Shown: piece after piece, positions 11,501 to 24,308 of the stretch
How the letters are laid out: every line of letters starts with the position of its first letter
How positions within the stretch are numbered: the stretch's first letter is position 1
Assembly (NCBI RefSeq): GCF_030704535.1
Contig: NC_081807.1
Location: 4,071,001-4,135,000, forward strand
Reading direction: 5' to 3'
Source of the DNA: Vitis vinifera
Taxonomy: Eukaryota > Streptophyta > Magnoliopsida > Vitales > Vitaceae
DNA: 64,000 nucleotides
Position numbers and translations under genes: made by a program
Notes under the pieces: model-generated
The model's database searches: none
The model's input: only the letters and a program-made list of their open reading frames with translations
What the model was told of the DNA's origin: nothing

Positions 11501-14500
11501 TATCATAATGTAAAATTACGTCTGATCAATTCATAAGGCATGGTTCTATAATGAAGGGATTCTTGTTGAATAAAAGGGATGAAGAGAAGCTTCCTTTTAC
11601 TTCCTCATGCAGGCCTGATTGTTTTATATGTTGATACTGTTCCTTTTTTCTTTTATCATTGCCAATGAAAATTATTTAATTTCTGAAGTGCCTATAATAT
11701 TCAGAGTCATTCAATATGTATGTTTGTGCGTAGCTATAGTCATGATAATTCCTGCACCATAATATGCATTTGTTTGCATTGATGGAATGCTAAAGTTTTA
11801 ATTCTTTCTTGCAACTGAACTTGTCTTTTAATTCTTGAAATCTTATATAAAACTTATTTTACCTGGGACATTGTATTGTGTTGCAGATGGAGTTTGTGTT
11901 CAAAGCATAGAGCATCCTGGTTGTGTTTGGGATACCAAATTCTTGGAAAATGGGGATGTTGTAACTGCATGTTCTGATGGGGTTGTACGTATTTGGACAG
12001 TTCAGCAGGATAGAATTGCCAATTCTGTAGAACTTGAATCATATTTTTCCAGACTTTCTCAATTCAAGATCAGCAGGTATGCTTATTTTTTAATCACCAG
12101 TATATATCATAATATCTTTGAACTTGATTGTGGCTAATAATATGGGGCATGGTTCAAAATATTGGCTGCGTCCGGTACGACTTGGCCGAGTCATATCCGC
12201 CTCGACCCTTTCCACGCTAAGTCCAATACCTGATACCACCTGAGACTCAAACTCAATCAGGAATCGTTTAAACTCGGTTGACTCAATCGAGATTCCAAGT
12301 TGACTCGGTTGAATTGTCCGAGTTAACAAAATAAATCATTTTTTCACATTCAAATCACTGCAGAGGAACAACAAACAGGATCTAAACCTAAAAAACCTCT
12401 GAAAAATCAAAGATTGTCTTCAAAAGGAAAAAATTTCAACAACCAAGACCCATTACCCATGGTGAAAAGGAAGAAAGACATCAGTCTAACCCATGACTGA
12501 GTCTTGGAGGTGCATAAGAAGAGGTTGAGGGTGTCACTAACTTCAGAACGATCATGGATGTGGAGTGCCTTCAGTGGTGCCGTGGTGGTGATTGGTGTGA
12601 TGAGAAGATTCTCCCCATTGACGTGAGCGGCGATCGCTGCATTTGGTCTCTCCTCTCTCTAATTTTGGTCTCCATTCTCTCTTGCTTCTGTTTGCCCTCC
12701 ACTCTCTCCGTGGTATGGGTGAGTTAGGGATTTGAACAAAGGCTGGCAATCAGTGCGTGAATTGGGGATTTGAAGAAATGTGGTCAATGTTTTTATATCA
12801 AACTTATTTATAATTGTATATGCTAATGTTAGGTATGAATTGCCTTAATTTAAGGTAATATATTATCAAATTTTATAATCTTTGTTTTTTTATGATAATA
12901 ATTTATTGTTTTATATATTAATGGTGTGATATAAATTATATTAGTTTAAGTATTATTTTATATGGCAATGGTAGCATATTTGATGTATTAATTTATTATT
13001 AACAATATATTCAAATCATTTAATTCATAATATGCTATGCTTTTTTTAATAAATATAATTTTATATTATATTTAAATATAAAGTGTTATAATCATTTAAT
13101 CAAAATTAAAAATAAAATTGATGATTGAATTATATGTCTTTTAGTAAAAATATCATTGTAGTTGAAATAAAATAATTTTCAATTCTTAACATTATCATAA
13201 ATTGCTTTCGCGGAGACTTTATAACCATTTAAATAATCTTAAATGTGAGAAAATTTTATTTTATAATTTTTTAAGCTTATTGAATTATATTTATTTTTCT
13301 AAAAAAATTCTAATATTTTTATAATTTTTTTATTATCTTATTTTGCGTATCGCCCAATACCAAGCCTAGACGCTGAGACCGATATGCTTTAGAACCCTCC
13401 AAGTTAATGACCGATACTGCGACTTTGAACCATGATATAGGGATTATGCAATTTGGAATAAGTGTTGAATTTTCTAATGATAATCCTTGCTTAATGTTGC
13501 CTAATATTATAGGTATTCCCAATGATGGCTCTGTAAATGTTATTATACAAATATATTTTGGCCTTTTGGTACACTGTATGCAAGCATGCCACTATAAGGT
13601 CCCAAAAAATTGGAAACTGCATTGTTGCTTAGAAGACACTATAGAATATTTTACTTCTTTCTTTGTCTGAAGTTTATAACATTTGTTTGCACTTTCAGTT
13701 GGATCAAGAAAAGAGTTGGTTGGTCTCTTTACCTATCACTTGTCAGGTTTGCCTGATGTACATGTAAATTGTTGTTTCTACTAGGAAAAGAGTTGGTGGA
13801 TTGAAATTGGAAGACTTACCAGGGCTAGAAGCTTTACAGATTCCAGGTTTGATCCTCATTATTCTCTTTCCAAAAACATTTGGCTCATTTCATAGCTTGA
13901 TTGTCTAGAAATATTTAGTCTCTGATAGGTGGAGCTATTCTCTGTTGCTGGATGGACATTTATTTCAAGTTGAGGAAGTCAAGTTTTGTTTTTTTGCTTG
14001 TTTATTTGTTTGTTTTTCCCTTTTTCTTTTGCCTTGAAACATGAGAATCAAGTAAATATTCAATGAAATTTTCTTCTGTTAAAGAAAAATAATCTCTAAA
14101 AATTTTGAACAAAATTCTTCCAAATTCTGTGTTCTTTGGAGTGATGGGTTGGTAACCCCCTACGAGCAGATCTACTGGAAGGGGCTTTGCTGAGGAATGG
14201 GATGCCTAAGGTTTGAGTCCTGTGCTTAACCTGAAACATTATCCTTAGGGGAGGGTTTTGTATCCCTGGTTTTTACTGGTCCTGAGAAATGGAGGTAGTG
14301 GGTTTCTGCATTACCAAAAAGTGTTGACTTGTTATTGTATTTGCTAAATGCTAATTGCTGTTGTATGTCACTCAATATTTACTTCATTTTAATTTTATGA
14401 TGAGCAGGGACTAGTGATGGCCAGACTATAGTTGTCAGAGAAGGGGACAATGGCATGGCATATTCTTGGAATTTGAGAGAACAGAAGTGGGATAAGGTAA

Positions 14501-17500
14501 TATCCAATTTCATTCTAATATTTATTGCAGTTATTTGTTTCTTGTATATGTGTGCTTTCCTTTTAAGTCAATTTCCCTTCATCTAAGGATTTTTTGTAGG
14601 TCACCTGTGTTGCAGTTCCATTTGTTACCATATGGTTCATTACTGATGATGTTTGTTCTGCTACCTTTCTATCATGGAATCAAGGGTTGGACCTCTGGCC
14701 TTAGTGCTGAGTTCCATTTACCCAATTTCAGGATTGAACCCAGGCATTAAAGTTTTTACGAGCAACAGAAATGGTTAATGACCTTGAATTCTTGCATTTA
14801 AGATGAGCACATTTATCATACTGTTGCATTATACTTTGTCTGCAAGTAGAAAGAAGAGGATAGAGATGTCCGTTATGATTTGATTTGAAGAAACGTAGTT
14901 GAGTAGAATAATGTCATCTTCCCAGAGAAATGAAACAGAGCTGTATTTTCTCAAAGACTGGGGATCGGATATTCCTTTTTCTAACAATAAGTTGTGCAGG
15001 AATGGAAGGGAAGGAAAATGATTTTTCTGTCCCAAAATATCTCATCCTAATTTTATTATCTAAGAAGAAATCTAGATATGCCTTAATCATACCCATCATT
15101 CAGTGTCATTCTGTTGACTTTTGGAAGTGCCTTCGAGAGTCAGTTTTTCAGCTCCATTTCAACTTTCTGTCATCCACTAACTACATCAATTCCTCCCAAA
15201 GTCTGTCATTTGTTACATACATGTGCACACTGGTTCACATATAGGTATATCCCTATGTATGTTGTGATTTTGTTATCCAAAAACAAATCTATGTCTTAGT
15301 CCAACTGCAACCCCTCATTTAGTGCCATGATATTAACTTTTTCGAAGTACCTTGGAGAGTCGTATTTGTGTCAGATCTGTCTTGACGACATCTCTGCAAA
15401 GAAAGAACCTGGACTACGTTTATTTGGGATAAACCTTTTTGGTGAAGATTGAACAGTTGCTTTCTTCCTAACTTATTTGTCCTCTTGAGTTTCAGTTCAC
15501 CTGAGAGGTTTCCTTTTACAGACTTCATTGGATGTGGTAAATGCCATTTAGAGTTTTTTTCTCCTTTTCTTTCCTTTCCTTTGGGCCTTTCTTGCATGTA
15601 TTTGGGTGCACCCTCTTCCGACACTTTTTGAAAATTGCTTATCTAAAAGAAACAATATTGGTAGTCATGATTTTCCTTATTTCCCTGGCCCAGATACTTA
15701 GGAAGTTTTCCACAAAATTTTGCTGAATGCCATCTCTCACAAACTGTGGGGTTGAAATTAGGTTCATGCCCCCCTTCCCCTTTTTCTCTAGTCCAGATAT
15801 TCTTGGATACCTTTGTATGTCAATTATCAGCATTTAAATTTTCTTGGCTGTTTCCTTATGTGTATTAATGCAATCGACAAAAGTGATTCTAACTGTGGTT
15901 TTATATTTGATGTCCAGTGTGGTTATGTCATTCTGTTTCCTTTGTACTTGTTTATCTTCAGTTTCTATTCTGTTCTGATCGCTTTGGGATTGTCCCTTTT
16001 CATGGATGGATGCTTATAATCCGTCATTTTTCTTCCATGTTTAGATTGGAGAAGTTGTTGATGGACCTGATGATACCATGGCGCGTCCTGTTCTTGATGG
16101 AATACAATATGATTATGGTTAGCATTTTTTTAATGACTTTGAATCTAATTTAACTTTTATATGAATACATATAGATGCATATTTATATTGTTTAAATCGT
16201 TAATACTCTTGTTACTCAGTATTTGATGTTGATATTGGAGATGGAGAGCCTATCCGTAAATTGCCCTACAATCGATCAGGTACTATGTTCTTCTTGGTCT
16301 TTCTTTCTTTTCTTTTTCTTTTCTCTTTATTTTGTGGATACTGACTCTATTTAGTCATTCTAGAACATGATATATCCTTGCTTCCATAAGCATGTAAACT
16401 TTTGCTAAAGTAAATTAACCTTCTTCTATCTAGAGGACTTTTTTAGTTTTATGTAAAGAACATAAGCGTATTGCTCATGGAAAAGAAGTGTGATTTGGGG
16501 GAATCATTATGTCAATATTCCAATTTGGTGATGCAATAGAGTACATTTTTTTTTCTCTTAAAGTTTGATCTATGAGAATCTGAAAAATGGCTGATTAAAA
16601 AAAAGGATTGGAGAAAATATGCCATATCTATTATTGTGTGATAGGATCAGTCCTGTAATCTATACTTTCCACATCTGATTTACAGTTGCAAAACCCGATT
16701 TGAGAATATTCTTCCTCTTCTCACTTGTGGGTTGATGGTTAAGATTATCACCCAAACTGCTGCCCACACAAAGAATGAAAGCTTTGCTGGGGTTTGTTTT
16801 TACAGTTATTTTTTAGTTTCCATGGTGACTGATTCTCTCTTTTGTTATAGTCCGTATTTAGGTATTAATGCTTAAACCACATTACTGACATTATTTGTGA
16901 TTTCTTTCTTTGAAACTCTTTGATCTAAATACCGATGCTTGCCTACTAGGTACCACCAAGTAGCATGCAGACATATGAAAGTGTTTACATTTAGCTGGGG
17001 ATATATGCTCTTGTTGATATTTCTTATAGAATATCCTCAGTTGTGGTAAATCTGACTTAGCATGTTGTGACACCAAATGAATGTTGATGCATTACTTCAA
17101 CCAATAAATGATAATAAAAAGAGTGAGCTCTTTTCAGATAACCCTTATTCTACTGCTGACAAGTGGCTTCTCAAGGAGAACCTTCCACTTTCCTATCGCC
17201 AACAAGTTGTTGAGTTTATACTGCAAAATTCTGGACAAAAGAATTTTGCTTTGGACACATCATATCGCGATCCCTACACTGGTGGTGAGTATTATATCAT
17301 TCTCAGTGCTGCAAGTTGACCATTGGAGTTTATTGGTTGTCCCAACTGTCCTTTATGACTTCATCTTCAAGTATTGATGCTATCATTGATCTTTGTTTTA
17401 TGTTAAAGCTAATGCTTATGTGCCTGGAGAATCTTCCAACAAGTCTGGTGCGTATTTATTGTTGGAAAGACTAGTTTCCTTTTTTACTTTTTGTTCTTTT

Positions 17501-20500
17501 TTGGGTCTTTGGTAGTTTTCCATGTTCAAACCAGGTCAATACTAAGATGATGCAATGTTATAGTCTTGTTAACTTTCTTCACAACTTTCAAATTGAACTC
17601 TCTGATTGACCCTCATTTATTTCATATTTTTGCTTAAGTAGCAGCTGTTCCAGTGAAACCTTCTTTCAAGCATATTCCTAAGGTATACTATTATATTTTT
17701 GTTGTTTTTATCATTTTTTTTTTCATTCAAGGGATTGGAAATTGAGATGCACTTTATGCAATTGAATATCATGTAAAATCCTTCTGTGTATTCCGTTGTT
17801 AGTATGAATATACATATGTGTTTGTGTAAGGACTTTATCTTTTGCATAGAGATTGATAACAACATAAATCTTTCATGCTATATTAGAAAAGAGAAACATG
17901 GTCAAATCAAGTTATCCTAACTCATTTTTGACTGGCTGCTTTTTTATAACCTGCATTTTAACATCTTATAGAAATAATGTCCTATTTAAATAGCACTCAG
18001 AATGTGTAAAATTTGTAGTCTATTGCTCTATGGATTATACCAGTTGTAGGAGAGTTGTACTAAACTTTATTTGTGGTAACTGGTAAGAGCTACTACATTG
18101 AAATTCAAAATATTCTCTCTGAGTCTTTGTACCATATCGATGTTAAATTGCTTGTTGGTGGTGAGTTCTCTTCTCCTTCAGTACTTTTAGATTGACTTTT
18201 GTAGTGTTTATCTTAATGCGTTTATGAGTAGCAGGGTTCAACTGTTGGCATTGATGTAATTAGAAGAAAGGAAAAGCTAGTTGAGCCACATGAGATATTT
18301 ATGAAATGCATGAAAAATTAATTTCAGCTGTATTTTAGTTAGCAGATTATTTTTTCCCTTTCTGGAGGAGGAGGTTTGATTTGGTGTTTTTTTCTTTTTG
18401 ATTTTTATTCTTGAAATTTAAATTAATATGATGCTCTGGTGATAGATCCTTTATAAAAATGACAATGCACTCATTAGTTATTTGCGAGTCATGGTCTCAA
18501 ATTTGGATGGATTTTAATGATACTGAGCTGCTGATTAAGTACATGTTTGTGTTAAGTGATTGGCTACCAGCTTCCAAAAGTTCTAATCCATTTCTTCATT
18601 CTTTTATTTAATGGTTTTGTTTCCAGAAAGGAATTCTTGTCTTTGATGCAGCTCAGTTTGATGGGATTCTCAAAAAGATTTCAGAGTTTAACAATGCTCT
18701 AATATCTGACCCGGTAGGTTTTTTATAAGGCTTAGAAGTTTTAGTTTTTCAGTATTTCTTGTTTTATTTTCCTGGTTCTATTTGCACATTCCTGTCCTTC
18801 TCACCCCATTCATTTCTTGATGCGTTGCTAGTCTTCTGAATTTTTTTTGAAGTTTCTTTTCTTAGCATTAGTGAGATTGTCTTGTTTATTCATGCTTGCT
18901 TTGTTGCTTAGAACTAGGATAACATACAACATTATTTTTTGGTTCTTCACTTATTTGTGTTTTTCTACTTTTGTGGTTGTCTTCTATGTACTGAAGATTT
19001 TAGGATTTGTCATCAATGGCGTGCAAATTCTTTCTTATTTCTAAGTGCTTCATACTAAGTTATTTGAGCCTGGTATCATCTTTAGTTAAGGTATGTGCAT
19101 AGTTGACATGGGGGGAGTCACAAGTATATGTTAGATAATATATTGTCTTGCATCATCTACCTCCCCATTTTGTTTCTTTGGTTTGATAGTGTGAACAGGT
19201 TATGTTTTAGGTAATAAGATTGCAATGTGTAAAACTTATCCTTGTTATCTGGGTGCCATGCTACTAGGCACCATTGATGAAAGTGTAGTAGGTAAGCTTT
19301 ATTCTCAGCATGATTGGAACCAACCTCTTGGAAGGGTATTGAATGGTACTCGTACCCTCTTGATTAGATGAATAGCTAGCTGGGTACTCCTCATCAGGAT
19401 CTAGCTACTGTCTTTTGCCTCATTTAAATTTCTTCTCATGGCAGTGGTATTAGTGAACTAGTTTCTTAAGAAATATGATTAAATTTTTATTCATTAAGGC
19501 CAATGCATTGGTTAAATTAGATGGGCACTTTAAATAGTTAATACAATGTCCATGATGCAAAAACTGTTCTGTTGCTATTCTACAAGTTGAGAAACATAAT
19601 GCTTGATCTTCTCAGTGTCCAAGTGTAGAAGCTAAAAATGCACTGGTTTTATTGTGTTTCTGAAAACTGTTAGTTTGCTAGTTAATATAAATGATTTCCA
19701 TGTATTCCATTTATTCATATGTAGTTTCCTGACTGATGGATCTGTTGACAATCATTTGAAGGAGAAGAAGAGCTTGTCGCTCACTGAGGTTGAGATTTCC
19801 AGACTGGTTGCTGTTGTTAAAATTTTGAAGGAAACATCACGTTATCATTCCAGTACTTTTGCAGATGTTGACATTGCTTTGATGCTGAAATTGCTAAAGT
19901 CATGGCCAATTGCAATGATTTTTCCAGGTTAGCATTATTGAACTTATAAGACTGTAAGTTTGTAATTCCATCTTTGAGCTGATTTATATGATCTTTCTTT
20001 CTTCTTATTTTGTGCTGTGAACTCCAATACAATTTTCTTTCAGTCTCTATACATTTAAACCCTCCTCAGTACCCCCTCTCATGGTGAGTTCACTCTATCT
20101 AAATCCAATACTTTGGTTACTTCATTGTGGAGATGTGGGGTTCTGTGGTCAGGAGACTCAGGTCTAAGTACTCATAGCAGTCGTGTAGTTTCTATTGGTA
20201 TATGCATGCACCTTTTTATATGATGCTGAATGCTTTACAATTATTTCTTGGTATTTCCATAGGTTGTTTGGATTATCATTTGATCATTCTTATGCTGGTT
20301 CATTCAACTATAGAGTGAATATTCTTCGTTTATTTTTAAATGGAAACTTTACTCAATTTATTGATATTATTATACCTTTGGTATGTGTAGTTATTGATAT
20401 TCTGAGGATGATCATCCTGCATCCAGATGGGGCCATTAGACTTCTCAAGCTTCTTGAAGATGAAAACGGTTCCAACTCATCTCTCTTTTCCCACTGAAAA

Positions 20501-23500
20501 TTCATTTCAACAAAGATAACTTGAATGATAGCTTTTGTTAGTCATGTAATGTTCAACTGTCTCAGATGTTTTTAAAACCGGCTATGGGTTGCTTGTTCTG
20601 GCCATTGGGCCTTTAGCTAACATGCCTGAAAATAGGCCCTAAATGTACTTATATTTGACAGTTGGTACTGCTTCATTCTATTCTAACATGTGTTTCTTTG
20701 TGATACCTTTTGTTCAAAATTTGATCTTTATATAGTGGATTTTGTATGCTCTATCCAGATGTACTAATGGACATGATCAAGAAAATTACAGTAAGTCCTG
20801 CACTTGCAGCGAATCTTTTAACCAGCATCCGTGCTGTGTGTAATCTCTTCAAGAATTCATGCTACAGCAACTGGTTACTGAATCATCGCAGTGAGGTTAG
20901 TTCTGCTTCTCTATAGTGGTTTTGTTGTTTGAGTATATAGAAAATTCATTGTCTCTGGAAGTGTAGAGAAAATTGATAACGGTGGTTTGTAAGAACCTAC
21001 TTTTTCTAAGTGCCTGTGTACTTGTCAAGCAATTAGGTTAAGACATCTTATGAGCTAGTGTTGTATATCACGTGGGAATGATGGTTGGTCTTGAAAATGA
21101 TTAGGATATAATCTGTAAATTAGAACCAGTGCAGCTGTTTTTCCATATTTTTCCTTTTTTTTTTTCTAAATAATTGTAAGAAGGGAGGAGATCTGATAAG
21201 CAAAGAAGAGAGTTGCGCCTGACACAAGTTAAATTCTTTAGCTGCTTTTGAACTGCGTCACTGATCTACCCATGGCCTCCATGTTGTGCTTTAATTTTCC
21301 TCATGACATGATCTAAAAGATTCTCATCTGCATGACCATAAGCTTTTCAGAATTGACTATAAGGACCATGCTTGTGAAATCTGCTTTTTCACTTTGGTTA
21401 AGGCAAAAAGATGATAACTATTTGGCCTTTGATTACCTCCTGCTTTTATTAGATAGAAATTCTGTTTGATGGGCCCATCACTTCTTATTACCTTAGTATT
21501 GTCAAGTAGTTTCCACTGACAAAATCTATCTTGGATCTCGAATTGAGGTGCTAAAGGTGCATATTGTTGATGACCAGCTAATTTGTGTTACACAATCATT
21601 CTACTTTGTAGGTTCTTTCTCCATTCCCTCTTTGTCCTCAGACTCTCCCCTCTATAACTGTGATGCTCAATCTGACCCCCTATGACTATTTAAATAAAAC
21701 GTTCACTATCATAATCATTATTTGTGCAATTTGAGTGGTATTCTCTCTTTGTCTTCAGACTCTCCCCTGCGCCACATTGATTTTCAATGACCCCATATTT
21801 TAAATAACATGTTCACCCTCATCATCATGATTTTGTGTAATTGAGTGGTTTTTTTTTTAAGAATCATCCAAAATGCTTGCTTAATATATATTCATTTTTA
21901 CACTTTTGAAGTAATATATTTCTTGGTTTACTGATTATGCAGATTCTTGATGCATTCTCAAGTTGTAATTCATCTTCAAATAAGAATGTACTGCTGTCTT
22001 ATTCTACCTTGCTACTCAAGTAAGGTTTTTTTTTTTTTCATTATTTCTTTTAAATCTAAATTACATATTTCTTACTTTTCCTTTAATGGAATGCTCTGTA
22101 GCAGTGAGTGGTTTGGTTCTATTTCACATACACACACTTACTCTCTTACTTTTTGGTAAGTAAATATCCTAAATGGATCTGTTGGAAGGTGGTGCAACCA
22201 GAGTAAAAGGGGCATATACGAGATAAACCGCTAGAAAGAAGTCATCTAAAAAGTTCACTAACACATTACTGAATATGCATCATTTCCATTTACTAACTTT
22301 GAACCTCACATGAACAGAGTTCAATATTACTAATTGAAATTATTGAGGATTGATAGCTCCTTTCACTTGAAAGACTGCGTATCATGCTCTACCAAAATGC
22401 ATCCAAGAAAACCAAGGATGCACCATGAACAGGTTATCTTTTCTTCCCCACTGCCCATGCCACCCTGCAAGAAGATCTTCAATGGACCCTGGGATCACCC
22501 ATTAAACCCCAAAGGTAGCAAATGCAGTGATCACAACTCTCCCATATCACCTTGCAGTGTCACAAGAGAGAAGTCATTGAATCCCCATCTTTACACATGC
22601 ACCACCCATTAGGAAGATTCTTGGCCCTTTGAACTGGCGGATCAATGAGAGTCCTTCCCTGAGCCTCCAAGTTCAACGATTCAATTTGTGCATAAGTCGC
22701 ACTGCTTTGAAGAACCCAATTTTATATTCCTTTATATAAGATCTATGGTTTGAACAAGACGTCTACATTTGGATACTCAGAAGTAAAGCGCATTGTACAA
22801 CAGCTCTTCCTGGAATTGGATTATTATTATGTTTTTCTGTTCCTTTTTTTGTCATTGTTATTGTTGTTGTTGGTTGTGGTATTGTTGTTTTTATAGGGGT
22901 TATTGCTATCATCATCAGCAATATCAGCATATAATTTCATTTTGGAACATCACAAGATTAAGCCACTTTATTCACCATTCATTCAATACCGTTTTCTTTG
23001 GCCTTACTATCATCCTCTAGTAAAACTTGCATCGTTTCTTCACACTGGCTCTATTACAGTTATGCTGTGTTCTTAATTGAAAAGAAGGATCAAGAAGGCC
23101 AATCTCATGTGCTTTCAGCAGTTCTTGAGGTATGTCTTGGGTGATTATGATCCAACCTTTGCAGATGCATCTCTTTGAATTTATTTCCTGCTTTCATCTC
23201 TTGTCAAATTAAAATTTTAATTTGATACATCAGGCAGTATTTTTTTTTTTTAATTCAAATGCATTTCCACCCATTTGCTTTTAAGTTCGATACAAGTCTA
23301 TGGAAATGAATTGATTGTAAATTTCATCTGCAACGATGCTTTCTTTTATTGTCACAGATTGCAGAAGGGGAAAATCTGGATGTTGATTCAAAATACCGAG
23401 CGTTAGTTGCCATTGGAACACTGGTATTTTTTGAGAACACGATCTATTATATATACACACATATATGCTTAGTCATATGGTCCAACAAGAGGGGTTAACT

Positions 23501-24308
23501 TGGACGTCATATAGTGAATCAATTTCCTATTTTTCTATTCTTGTTAATTGCATCATATCAATATCATATTGATCAGGTTACATCATGTGTTGTTAGATGG
23601 GTCTGCATCTTTGGAAATGGATCAGAAATAATGACTAAGCACATTGTAACTACAAGAACGAACATAAAGCAATATGTAGGCAAAACTTTGGTGGTTGGGC
23701 CATTGCATGAGTTTTTACCTATCAAAAAAAAAAAAGTTTTTAATGCTCATAGATACGAAGACATGCATTCTTCAATCAAAGATATGTGGTAATCTGATTT
23801 AGAACTTCTGTATTCAAAAATATTGTTTCTTGATTTTACTAAGGTGCTGTTTCACAAAAAAATTAGAAAATTGCTTCAGATGCTTCAACTAGTGTATGGA
23901 TTTGATGTCTCATCCATGGGGTTGCATTTATGGGGTTATATAAATAGTTAAAATGAACTTCTAAATTTATTTTTTGGCCCCAAATTTTTTTGAAGTTTTT
24001 CCAGTTATTCATTGGCAAGTCTAAAGTACAATTCATCGATTACAATGCCTTTCTCATTTGCAGATCTAATAGCACGCTAGCATAAAATGTAACCATGACT
24101 AAAAATGTCTACAGGATTGAGTTGCTACTGTTTTATTCATGTTGTCAATGTGTTTTTCCCCCCTCTGAAACAGATGCTTGAAGGTTCTGTGAAAAAGATA
24201 GCATTGGACTTTGATGTTGAGAGTATTGCCAAAGCAGCAAAGGTTTCTAAAGACGCAAAGGTTGCTGAAGTTGGAGCTGACATTGAACTCTTAACGAAAC
24301 AGAATTGA
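2509..24308 (+). CDS. PLAA: PLAA/Doa1/Ufd3-like WD40-PFU-PUL protein (22 exons, 760 aa)
   Basis: Ubiquitin-binding cofactor of the Cdc48/p97 ATPase. The family acts in ubiquitin turnover and delivery of ubiquitylated cargo in cytosol and nucleus. Exons: 2509-2568, 2873-3204, 4294-4397, 8892-8960, 9880-9940, 10776-10915, 11887-12076, 13785-13846, 14408-14496, 16045-16117, 16220-16279, 17138-17284, 17409-17447, 17642-17682, 18627-18713, 19762-19927, 20391-20468, 20759-20895, 21943-22019, 23060-23129, 23358-23423, 24174-24308. They sum to 2283 nt with phases matching throughout. Seven WD-type blade ends are visible (VRFWTL, VMVWDL, LRRWRK, LKLWRG, IRLWAL, AKIWKD, VRIWTV) in residues 1-300. A PFU ubiquitin-binding domain spans about 345-465 (YVFDVDIGDGEPIRKLPYNRS), and a helical PUL domain that binds Cdc48 spans about 485-758. 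The start is the ATG giving MEIDSAEYQLSCELRGHEDD. The exon 16 acceptor is weak; it was chosen because it keeps the frame and the family length. AATAAA follows at 24359. Confidence 0.93.
5830..6250 (+). repeat. Unclassified repeat-like fragment in PLAA intron 3
   Basis: Both strands stay open over most of this stretch. The plus-strand reading includes LLTKHFNSMGVVMPRG and is broken by stops. It lies in the 4.5-kb third intron beside LINE remnants, so a decayed mobile-element piece is likely. I cannot assign a family. Confidence 0.25.
6380..7035 (-). mobile_element. LINE (L1-type) 3' coding remnant, minus orientation
   Basis: Read on the minus strand, this gives decayed pieces of the C-terminal zinc-binding region of a plant non-LTR reverse transcriptase. 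These include a C-x2-C start (CLLCMKSGETIDQSF, about 6910-6970) and the family-typical VWREKNARIFEDF (about 6697-6735). Several in-frame stops follow. The A/T-rich block near 6310-6340 is where its poly(A) end would lie. It is oriented opposite to the LINE piece that follows. Confidence 0.6.
7089..8870 (+). mobile_element. 5'-truncated, decayed LINE (L1-type) reverse transcriptase remnant
   Basis: Hallmarks of the C-terminal part of a plant LINE ORF2 appear in order: RLEKIQKDFLWGG (about 7160-7200), HLVKWVTICSDKRKGGLGVR, a W-rich stretch VTFWKD, NIIWSPCVPTKASFFAWEA, then the zinc-binding end CFLCCVEEESIDHIILHC and LFWAVWKERNRIAFE. The frame is broken by TGA codons near 7329-7331 and 7539-7541, where the family has Trp, and by shifts near 7755 and 7955. 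The 3' part ends around the A-rich run near 8855. It sits in the sense direction in PLAA intron 3. It is a pseudogene copy with no intact endonuclease or RT core. Confidence 0.85.
9132..9398. repeat. Tandem duplication, copy 1 (about 267 bp)
   Basis: This intronic unit begins gtgattagtgagtttgctgg and runs through a ctggtcaagagtga word to gctggtgaatg. It is followed directly by a second, clearly similar copy with scattered substitutions. It lies in PLAA intron 4. Confidence 0.85.
9399..9666. repeat. Tandem duplication, copy 2 (about 267 bp)
   Basis: Second unit of the head-to-tail pair. It shares the words ctggtcaagagtga, catatgatgaga and aatacaaggcttagttgcttgtgct with copy 1. Many point differences show it is not recent. 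It ends at a short (TA)n tract around 9687-9703. Confidence 0.85.
10042..10116 (+). mobile_element. Very short LINE 3' tail insertion with target-site duplication
   Basis: About 75 bp ending ttctttacctat plus a poly(A) run, which resembles the 3' ends of plant L1 elements. It is flanked by near-identical 15-bp direct repeats, AGTATTGTATGACTA (10027-10041) and AGTATTGTATGGCTA (10117-10131). A poly(A) end next to a duplicated target is the signature of target-primed reverse transcription. The insert lies in PLAA intron 5. Confidence 0.85.
12147..13437. mobile_element. Non-autonomous Mutator-like element in PLAA intron 7
   Basis: About 1.29 kb bounded by inverted ends that share CATGGTTCAAA (left, from 12149) and its reverse complement TTTGAACCATG (right, to 13434). 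The outer flanks aatatgggg and gatataggg could be a diverged 9-bp target duplication. The interior is partly GC-richer (12160-12760), then AT-rich. No transposase reading frame is visible. Family assignment is tentative. Confidence 0.55.
14150..14325 (+). repeat. Possible SINE-like dispersed repeat
   Basis: This intronic stretch contains AAGGTTTGAGTCCTG, which resembles a Pol III B-box. It ends at an A-rich run near 14320. No A-box could be placed with confidence and no target duplication was found. Confidence 0.25.
23560..23740 (+). mobile_element. Possible LINE 3' tail in PLAA intron 21
   Basis: The stretch ends gagtttttacctatc followed by a run of about twelve A, the same kind of end as the LINE tail at 10042-10116. 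Its left border and a target duplication could not be placed. Confidence 0.4.
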
